Shown here: one piece after another, positions 37,439-42,522 of the stretch
How positions within the stretch are numbered: position 1 is the stretch's first letter
Layout: every line of letters starts with the position of its first letter
DNA from: Roseiarcus sp049514155
GTDB taxonomy: Bacteria > Pseudomonadota > Alphaproteobacteria > Rhizobiales > Beijerinckiaceae
Direction of reading: 5' to 3'
Assembly: GCF_049514155.1 (NCBI RefSeq)
Contig: NZ_JBEKVH010000014.1
Span: forward strand, 1-42,522
DNA length: 42,522 nt
The notes under the pieces: generated by a model
What the model saw: only the letters and a program-made list of their open reading frames with translations
What the model was told of the DNA's origin: nothing
Database searches by the model: none
Position numbers and translations under genes: made by a program

Positions 37439-38641
37439 ATGGCCCCATCCCCAATCGACGTCGCCGAAACCTGCGACGTATGCGTCGTCGGCGCCGGGCT
37501 CGCCGGTCTGGCGGCGGCGGTCGGTTTCGCCCGCGCCGGCCGTCGCGTCGTCTCAGCCGGCGCGAGCGAGCGGCTCGGCCAGGGACGGACGGTCGCGTTG
37601 CTCGGCCCTTCGATCGATTTCCTCGACCAACTCGCCGTCTGGACGGCCGTCGAGCGGCGCGCCGCGCCGATGCGGGGCTTGCGGATCGTCGACGACACCG
37701 GCTCGCTGTTCGCGCCGCCGCCGATCGCGTTCCGCGCGCGCGAGATCGGCCGCGACGCATTCGGCTCGAACGTCGAGAATTCGGCGCTCGCCGACGCACT
37801 CGAAGCGGCCGCCGCCGCGCATCCCGATCTCGTTCGCGTCGCGGTCGACGTCGCCGGGTTCGATTTCGCGCCCGAGCGCGCCACGGTCACGCTCGCCGAC
37901 GGACGCGTCTTCGCCGCCGCGCTCGTCGTCGGCGCCGACGGGCGCGCTTCGCCGTCGCGCCGCGCCGCCGGGATTACGGTCAGCGCGCGCCGCTACCCAC
38001 AGAGCGCGCTGACGGTCGTGCTCGCCCACGCGCGCCCGCACGACGATTTCTCGACCGAGTTTCACACCCGCCAGGGGCCGTTCACGCTGGCGCCCATGCC
38101 CGCGGCGCCCGGCGCGCCGAACCGCTCGAGTCTGGTGTGGGCGATGAGCGAGGCAGAGGCGAAGCGGCGCGTCGCGCTCGACGACGACGCGCTCGCCGCG
38201 GAGATCGAGCGCCAGGCGCGCTCGCTGCTCGGCGCGATGCGGATCGAGGGCGAGCGCGGAATCTTCCCGCTCGCGCGCCAAAGCGTCGGCCGCCTGGTCG
38301 CGACCCGGCTGGCGCTGGTCGGCGACGCGGCCCACGCCTTCCCGCCGATCGGCGCGCAGGGGCTCAACCTGGGCTTACGCGACGTCAAGGCGCTGATCGC
38401 CGCAGCGACCGCAAGCGACGATCTCGGCGCCGATGCGGCGCTCGACGCTTACGCGCGCGCGCGCTCCGCCGACGTCCTGTTCCGCACGACCGCCGTCGCC
38501 GGACTCAACCGCGCCTTGCTCGCCGACTGCGCGCCGGTCGATCTCGCGCGCGGCCTCGGCCTCGCCGCGCTCGGCGCGATCGGGCCGCTCAGACGCCTGA
38601 CGATGCGCGCCGGCGTCGCGCCGCTGTTCGCCGCAACTTGA
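37439..38641 (+). CDS. UbiH/COQ6-family FAD-dependent hydroxylase
   Basis: The 400-residue flavoprotein monooxygenase is of the UbiH/UbiF/VisC/COQ6 group. The FAD motif V-V-G-A-G-L-A-G-L-A-A-A is at about residues 16-27, V-V-G-A-D-G-R-A-S at about 160-170, and G-D-A-A-H-A-F-P-P-I-G-A-Q-G-L-N-L-G at about 298-315. These enzymes hydroxylate the ubiquinone ring; which carbon is modified cannot be told. It starts at ATG 37439, 83 bases from the divergent pcs start, and converges on ribE with a double-hairpin repeat between the two stops. Confidence 0.88.
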   Translation: MAPSPIDVAETCDVCVVGAGLAGLAAAVGFARAGRRVVSAGASERLGQGRTVALLGPSIDFLDQLAVWTAVERRAAPMRGLRIVDDTGSLFAPPPIAFRAREIGRDAFGSNVENSALADALEAAAAAHPDLVRVAVDVAGFDFAPERATVTLADGRVFAAALVVGADGRASPSRRAAGITVSARRYPQSALTVVLAHARPHDDFSTEFHTRQGPFTLAPMPAAPGAPNRSSLVWAMSEAEAKRRVALDDDALAAEIERQARSLLGAMRIEGERGIFPLARQSVGRLVATRLALVGDAAHAFPPIGAQGLNLGLRDVKALIAAATASDDLGADAALDAYARARSADVLFRTTAVAGLNRALLADCAPVDLARGLGLAALGAIGPLRRLTMRAGVAPLFAAT

Positions 38642-38658
38642 CGCGTTGCGGCGCGGTC

Positions 38659-38777
38659 CCTTCTCCCCGCTTGCGGGGAGAAGGCTAGGATGAGGGGCCT
38701 AGCGGTTGGCCGAAACCGGTGCGGCTCTTCGCCAAGCCCCTCACCCCAACCCTCTCCCCGCGAGCGGGGAGAGGGGG
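38659..38777. repeat. Double-hairpin intergenic repeat, partly coding for the ribE C-terminus
   Basis: Hairpin 1 is CCTTCTCCCCGC-TT-GCGGGGAGAAGG (38659-38684), a perfect 12-bp stem. Hairpin 2 is CCCTCTCCCCGC-GA-GCGGGGAGAGGG (38750-38775). Between them, GAGGGGC (38692-38698) and GCCCCTC (38736-38742) can also pair. The element lies between the convergent hydroxylase and ribE genes and may end transcription in both directions. The ribE stop (38741-38743) lies inside it. Confidence 0.9.
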
Positions 38778-39394
38778 GCAGCGGCGGCGAATCCCCCCGC
38801 CTCGACCAGTCGCGCGGCGTAGCGCGCCATCTGGTCGACCTCGATGTTGACGCGGTCGCCGACTTTCCATCCGCTCAGCGTCGTGACCTCGAGCGTGTGC
38901 GGAATCAGCAGAACTTCGAACCGGTCGCCCTCGACGGCGTTGACGGTCAGCGACACGCCGTCGAGCGCCACCGAGCCCTTGATCGCGATGAACTTCGCCA
39001 GCGCCGCCGGCGCGCGGAAAGCGAAATGCGCCATGCCGTCGAAGTCGCGGCGTTCGAGGATCTCCGCCGCGCCGTCGACATGGCCGCTGACCATGTGGCC
39101 GCCGAGCTCGTCGCCGATCTTGAGCGACCGTTCGAGGTTGACCTTGTCGCCGACCTTCCAGCCGCCGAGCGTCGTCACCGCCAGCGTCTCGGCGCCGACG
39201 TCGGTGGCGATCGCCGTGCGATTGCCGCGCCGCGCCGCCTCGACCACGGTCAGGCACACGCCGGCGTGCGCCACCGACGCGCCGACGTCGACCGTCGCGC
39301 CATCGTAGCGGCAGGCGACGGTCAGCCGCAGCTTCTCGGCCCCGCGCTGCACGTCGACAACTTCGCCGACGTCGGTGACAATCCCGGTGAACAT
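38741..39394 (-). CDS. ribE: Riboflavin synthase, alpha chain
   Basis: The 217-residue enzyme joins two molecules of 6,7-dimethyl-8-ribityllumazine into riboflavin. It begins with the hallmark M-F-T-G-I-V and has two tandem lumazine-binding barrels (about residues 1-90 and 97-190), each with an H-A/D-G-V-C/S-L-T-V-type motif: H-A-G-V-C-L-T-V and L-D-G-V-S-L-T-V-N. G-G-H-M-V-S-G-H-V-D-G marks the start of domain 2. The last 11 residues (P-L-S-P-L-A-G-R-G-L-G) are encoded by the palindromic repeat at 38659-38777. It lies downstream of ribD on the same strand, with a second palindromic repeat in the gap. No FMN riboswitch was seen upstream. Confidence 0.95.
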   Translation of the reverse strand: MFTGIVTDVGEVVDVQRGAEKLRLTVACRYDGATVDVGASVAHAGVCLTVVEAARRGNRTAIATDVGAETLAVTTLGGWKVGDKVNLERSLKIGDELGGHMVSGHVDGAAEILERRDFDGMAHFAFRAPAALAKFIAIKGSVALDGVSLTVNAVEGDRFEVLLIPHTLEVTTLSGWKVGDRVNIEVDQMARYAARLVEAGGFAAAAPLSPLAGRGLG

Positions 39395-39418
39395 CCAAAC
39401 TTCCTTTCTACAACGCCC

Positions 39419-39535
39419 CCTCGTCCTGAGGCGCCGCGCAGCGGCCTCGAAGGACGCTCCAGAAGGCGCATCAGGCGCGGCGGCCCGGAACATCCTTCGA
39501 GGCGCTCGCTTTCGCGAGCGCTCCTCAGGATGAGG
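39419..39535. repeat. Palindromic intergenic repeat, copy 2 (inverted relative to copy 1)
   Basis: It begins CCTCGTCCTGAGGCGCC (39419-39435) and ends CTCCTCAGGATGAGG (39521-39535). On the minus strand its right half (GAGCGTCCTTCGAGGCCGCT followed by CGCGGCGCC) is nearly identical to 17635-17668 of copy 1. Inner hairpins use GCCGC-type and GCGCTCGC-TTTC-GCGAGCGC arms. It occupies the gap between ribD and ribE, ending 25 bases before the ribE ATG on the minus strand, so any ribD-ribE transcript must read through it. Confidence 0.9.
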
Positions 39536-39577
39536 CTTCGGTTACGCCCCCGACAACAGGCAACAACAACCGCCCGC

Positions 39578-40690
39578 TCACCCGACCCGCTCCCAGCGTC
39601 GCAGCGCGTCGGTTCCATAGGTCTCCGGCGCAAGCGGGCGGTAGCGCGTCCGGTCGGCGAGCGCGGCGTACGCGGCCGCGTCGAGCGCCGGCCGGCCAGG
39701 CCGGCCGAGCGGTTTGACGGCGGAGAACAGCGCCGCCTCGTCGGCGAGCCCGAGCGCGATCAGCCGCGACGCTGCGCGCGGGCCGCCCTCGCTGAAGACG
39801 CGCGTCACGCCGCGCTGGCCGAGCAGCCTGAGCGTCGCGCCGAGATCGACCCCTCCGGCCGGATCGGGTTCGACCCGCGCCGTTTCGACGCCCTTGGCGG
39901 CGAGCGCCGCTTCGCGCGCAGCCGAGCCGGCCGCCGTCGCGACGACCAGCGTCGGGAATTCGCGCGCGGTCGCTGCGAGGCGCGACCCGAGCGGCAGTTC
40001 GAGCCGCGAATCGAGGACCACGCGCAGCGGCGTCTGCGCGACGCCCGGCAGCCGAATGGTCAGCAACGGATCGTCGTCGCACGCCGTGCCGACGCCGATC
40101 ATGATCGCGTCGTTGAGCGAACGCATCACCTGCACGGCGCTATTGGCCGCTTCGCCTGTAATGGCGAGCCGCGCGTCGTGCTCCTCGCCGGCGGCGTAGC
40201 CGTCGGCGGTCAAGGCGAGCTTGAGCGTCACCAACGGCCGGCCGACGGTCGCGCGCAGGATGTGGCCGCGATGGTCGCGCCGCGCCTGCGCTTCGCCCAC
40301 GCCGACTTCGACCGCGACGCCAGCCTCGCGCAGCTTCGCAAACCCTTGGCCGGCGACGCGCGCGTCGGGGTCTTCGAGCGCCGCGACGACGCGCGCGAGG
40401 CCGGCGGCGACGATCGCCTCGGCGCAGGGCGGCGTCACGCCGCTGTGCGAGCACGGCTCGAGCGTCACGTACATCGTCGCGCCGCGCGCCGCTTCGCCCG
40501 CTTCGGCGAGCGCGACCGCTTCGGCGTGCGGCCGGCCGCCCGGCGCGGTGACGCCGCGGCCGACGAGGACGTCGTCGTTGACGATCAGCGCCGCGACGCA
40601 AGGATTGGGCGCGGTCAGCCCGAAGTTGCGGCGGCCGAACCGCAGAGCGGCGGCCATCCAGCGTTCGTCGACGTCGCGCATGGCGTTCAT
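39578..40690 (-). CDS. ribD: Bifunctional riboflavin deaminase-reductase
   Basis: The 370-residue enzyme has an N-terminal zinc deaminase (about residues 8-145) and a C-terminal NADPH reductase (about 150-365), the second and third steps of riboflavin synthesis. The zinc ligands are H55 in G-G-R-P-H-A-E-A-V-A, C80 in L-E-P-C-S-H and C89 in P-P-C. The reductase part shows L-K-L-A-L-T-A-D-G-Y, G-V-G-T-A-x-x-D-D-P-L-L and E-G-G-P-R-A-A-S. Its ATG (40690-40688) shares bases with the nrdR stop in an ATGA overlap, so translation is coupled. A second ATG at 40681 is possible. Confidence 0.95.
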   Translation of the reverse strand: MNAMRDVDERWMAAALRFGRRNFGLTAPNPCVAALIVNDDVLVGRGVTAPGGRPHAEAVALAEAGEAARGATMYVTLEPCSHSGVTPPCAEAIVAAGLARVVAALEDPDARVAGQGFAKLREAGVAVEVGVGEAQARRDHRGHILRATVGRPLVTLKLALTADGYAAGEEHDARLAITGEAANSAVQVMRSLNDAIMIGVGTACDDDPLLTIRLPGVAQTPLRVVLDSRLELPLGSRLAATAREFPTLVVATAAGSAAREAALAAKGVETARVEPDPAGGVDLGATLRLLGQRGVTRVFSEGGPRAASRLIALGLADEAALFSAVKPLGRPGRPALDAAAYAALADRTRYRPLAPETYGTDALRRWERVG

Positions 40691-41196
40691 CGCGCCGGCG
40701 CGCGCGGTCGTGGGTTGGCGCTCGCCGGCCCCGGCTCGGCTTCCGGCTCGCCAGAGAGCTCGCCGACGATGGCGTTGAAATCGCGCGCCTCGCAGAAATT
40801 GCGGTAGACCGAGGCGAAGCGCACGTAGGCGACGTCGTCGAGGCCCTTGAGACCTTCCATCACCAATTCGCCGATGCGCTCGGTCGGGATGTCGGCGTCG
40901 CCTTGGCTCTCGAGCTGCCGCACGATGCCGTTGATCATGCGCTCGACCCGCTCGGGCGCGACGGCGCGCTTGCGCAGCGCGACCTCGACCGAATGCTGCA
41001 GCTTGTCGCGGTCGAAGGGCGCGCGACGACCACTCCTCTTGACCACCATCAGCTCGCGCAGTTGCACCCGCTCGAAGGTGGTGAAGCGGCCGCCGCAATC
41101 GGGACAGATGCGGCGACGACGGATCGACGAGGCGTCCTCGGTCGGCCGCGAGTCCTTCACCTGGGTGTCGAGCCCGCCGCAATAGGGGCAGCGCAT
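40687..41196 (-). CDS. nrdR: Transcriptional repressor NrdR
   Basis: The 169-residue repressor of ribonucleotide reductase genes has an N-terminal zinc ribbon with C3, C6, C31 and C34 (M-R-C-P-Y-C and I-C-P-D-C-G) and a basic R-R-R-R between them for DNA binding. The ATP-cone domain (about residues 46-136) senses ATP and dATP. The start at 41196 is the conserved one; the frame is open further but reads into a repeat. The Pro-rich C-terminal 20 residues are an extension beyond the usual length. It overlaps ribD by ATGA. In many relatives glyA lies directly upstream; here a repeat and an insertion sequence take that place. Confidence 0.95.
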   Translation of the reverse strand: MRCPYCGGLDTQVKDSRPTEDASSIRRRRICPDCGGRFTTFERVQLRELMVVKRSGRRAPFDRDKLQHSVEVALRKRAVAPERVERMINGIVRQLESQGDADIPTERIGELVMEGLKGLDDVAYVRFASVYRNFCEARDFNAIVGELSGEPEAEPGPASANPRPRAPAR

Positions 41197-41229
41197 TGGC
41201 GACCAGTCCTTGAATTCACTTCGCGCGTC

Positions 41230-41337
41230 ATGGCCGTCCCCGGACTTGATCCGGGGATTGACCCGGCCATCCACGACTTGACCGCGCGCCGCGCAGTCGA
41301 CGGACCCCACACTGACCGCTTGGATGGCCGGGTCAAG
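41230..41337. repeat. Palindromic intergenic repeat upstream of nrdR, bordered by the insertion sequence
   Basis: TTGACCCGGCCATCCA (41258-41273) and TGGATGGCCGGGTCAA (41321-41336) are perfect 16-bp inverted arms. A smaller hairpin CCCCGG-ACTTGAT-CCGGGG lies at 41238-41256, and ATGGCCG at 41230-41236 pairs with CGGCCAT in the left arm. This is a third repeat type in the window. The insertion sequence begins directly after the right arm, suggesting it inserted at or inside this repeat. Confidence 0.85.
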
Positions 41338-42522
41338 CCCACGGCTGTCCGGTTCGATTTTTCTGGGCAAAGCGCACGGCATTGATTCTAATCATTTCCA
41401 GAGTTTAGCGACTCGCTTGGACATGAAAGGGATCAGCGCCGTGCCCCATACGCAGTTTCACCACCAAGCGGCAGTTGACGGCGCTGTTGTTCGGTCAATT
41501 GTCGGGGGCGCATTCGCTGCGCGAGATCGAAGCGTCGATGGCGAGCCATCGTGGGCGGCTTTATCATGCGGGCGGCGCCGCTCCGGCGCGCTCGACCTTC
41601 GCCGACGCCAACCGCGACCGCGATTCCAGGGTTTTCTCGGATCTTTTCATGGTCATGCTGGGCATGGCGAGGCGCGGCCTGCGCCGCAAGATGGGCGACG
41701 CGGTGCGGCTGATCGACTCGACCGGCCTGCGTCTGGCGGGCGCGGGCGCCGAATGGGCGCGCTTTTCGGCCGAGGTTTGCGGGGCCAAGGCGCATGTCGT
41801 CTACGACCCTGATCTGGGGCGCCCGATCTACCACATGATCACCGAAGCCACGGTCAACGACATCGTCGCGGCCAAAACCATGCCGATCGACGCGGGCGCG
41901 ACCTATGTCTTCGACCTGGGCTATTACGACTATGGCTGGTGGGCCGCGCTCGACGAGGCGGACTGCCGCATCGTGACGCGGTTCAAGAAGAACACGCCGC
42001 TCAATTCGGCCCGCTCCACGCCCGTCGAGCCGGGAACCGGCGTCCTCAGCGATCGGATCGGCTTTCTGCCCGGCCGTCAGGCCAAGAGCCGCAAAAATCC
42101 TCTGCAAGGCGCGGTGCGCGAGATCGTCGTGACGATGGCGACGGGCGGGACCTTGCGCATCTTCTCCAACGACCTGGACGCGCCGGCCAAGGAAATCGCC
42201 GACCTCTACAAGCGGCGCTGGCAGATCGAATTGTTCTTTCGCGTGATGAAACAGACCCTGAAAATCACCCATTTCATCGGCCGCTCCGAGAACGCCGTTC
42301 GCATTCAGATCGCCGTCGCGCTGATCGCCTTTCTCCTGCTGAGCCTGCTGCGCAAGATGGCGCAAGACCAGCCATCCTTGCTCGAGACCGCTCGACTCGT
42401 GCGCGCCAACCTCATGCATCGCAAGGATTTCACCCGCCTCAAGCAACCGCAAAGACCCTCGCCGCTCGACTCGCAGCAACTCTCGCTAAACTGGAGCCCA
42501 ACATGAACCGGACAGCCGTGGG
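41338..42522 (+). mobile_element. IS4-family insertion sequence, about 1.2 kb, with perfect 18-bp terminal inverted repeats
   Basis: The left terminal repeat CCCACGGCTGTCCGGTTC (41338-41355) is the exact reverse complement of the right one (42505-42522). The right repeat ends at the last base of the window, so the target duplication cannot be checked. The single gene reads inward from left to right and its stop codon overlaps the right repeat by two bases. At 1185 bp the element is shorter than expected for relatives with a full N-terminal domain. Confidence 0.9.
41475..42506 (+). CDS. IS4-family transposase, N-terminus probably disrupted
   Basis: The 343-residue frame from TTG 41475 covers the DDE catalytic domain: R-L-I-D-S-T-G-L-R-L (first Asp), V-F-D-L-G-Y-Y-D-Y-G-W-W (second Asp), and Y-K-R-R-W-Q-I-E-L-F-F-R-V-M-K, which fits the IS4 signature Y-2-R-3-E-6-K exactly. 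Relatives usually carry about 45 more N-terminal residues (DUF4372 region). Here ATG 41423 opens a different frame (M-K-G-I-S-A-V-P-H-T-Q), while F-T-T-K-R-Q-L continues in the catalytic frame from about 41457. An internal deletion with frameshift is the likely cause. The TTG has no ribosome binding site. It may be inactive or need frameshifting. Confidence 0.8.
   Translation: MTALLFGQLSGAHSLREIEASMASHRGRLYHAGGAAPARSTFADANRDRDSRVFSDLFMVMLGMARRGLRRKMGDAVRLIDSTGLRLAGAGAEWARFSAEVCGAKAHVVYDPDLGRPIYHMITEATVNDIVAAKTMPIDAGATYVFDLGYYDYGWWAALDEADCRIVTRFKKNTPLNSARSTPVEPGTGVLSDRIGFLPGRQAKSRKNPLQGAVREIVVTMATGGTLRIFSNDLDAPAKEIADLYKRRWQIELFFRVMKQTLKITHFIGRSENAVRIQIAVALIAFLLLSLLRKMAQDQPSLLETARLVRANLMHRKDFTRLKQPQRPSPLDSQQLSLNWSPT

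Noticed and set aside
37356..37799. Extended N-terminus for phosphatidylcholine synthase
   Set aside because: The extra 148 residues are Arg-rich antisense reading of the divergent hydroxylase gene; ATG 37355 with an AGGA site gives the normal family length.
39395..39418. FMN riboswitch before ribE
   Set aside because: The short leader plus palindromic repeat does not show the conserved RFN-element segments.
38642..39577. CRISPR-like array from repeated GC-rich hairpins around ribE
   Set aside because: Only two palindromic elements of different type are present, with no regular spacer-repeat period and no cas genes.

Overview
The window is GC-rich chromosomal DNA from an alphaproteobacterium, most likely of the order Hyphomicrobiales (Rhizobiales). 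This is inferred from gene content and order: an ExoR-type Sel1 protein, a phosphatidylcholine synthase, the PopZ polar organiser next to valS and a TolC-type porin, a pcm gene beside tolC, an AapJ-type amino-acid binding protein near metC, nrdR-ribD-ribE, and palindromic intergenic repeats starting CCTCATCCTGAGG or CCCTCTCCCCGC. Species cannot be given from sequence alone. Most of the window is housekeeping DNA. The left end cuts a glycosyltransferase gene, and the right end coincides with the terminal repeat of an insertion sequence.

Layout. 1-6.8 kb: glycosyltransferase tail, a Baeyer-Villiger-type monooxygenase, a DUF6489 protein, aspS, cinA/pncC, a COQ10-like protein, a DUF1467 membrane protein, secG and tpiA. 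7-10.4 kb: a PpiD-like periplasmic folding factor tightly followed by trpE. 10.5-23.6 kb: a block of accessory and metabolic genes standing between trpE and trpGDC. It holds a membrane-anchored cyclic-nucleotide-binding protein, a BKACE enzyme, an orphan AapJ, an unknown secreted protein, metC, a divergent GlxA-type regulator and DJ-1/PfpI pair, a nucleoside hydrolase, a YdeI-like protein, a DUF255 thioredoxin-fold protein, and an overlapping OpgC/SGNH-hydrolase pair. 23.8-26.3 kb: trpG, trpD and trpC. 26.5-30 kb: a secreted caspase-fold protein that has lost its catalytic dyad and carries eight two-cysteine modules, then a small secreted protein, then an exoR homologue. 30-37.4 kb, minus strand: valS, popZ, tolC, pcm, tRNA-Cys and pcs. 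37.4-41.2 kb: a UbiH-like FAD hydroxylase, then ribE, ribD and nrdR on the minus strand. 41.3 kb to the end: an IS4-family element with perfect 18-bp terminal repeats.

The genes cover tryptophan synthesis (trpE, G, D, C), riboflavin synthesis and ribonucleotide reductase control (ribE, ribD, nrdR), translation (aspS, valS, tRNA-Cys), export and envelope (secG, ppiD, tolC, opgC, pcs, exoR) and cell polarity (popZ). The least explained item is the pseudo-caspase at 26505-28556. No CRISPR array, prophage, rRNA or replication origin was seen. No stretch longer than 300 bases lacks a gene or a described element.
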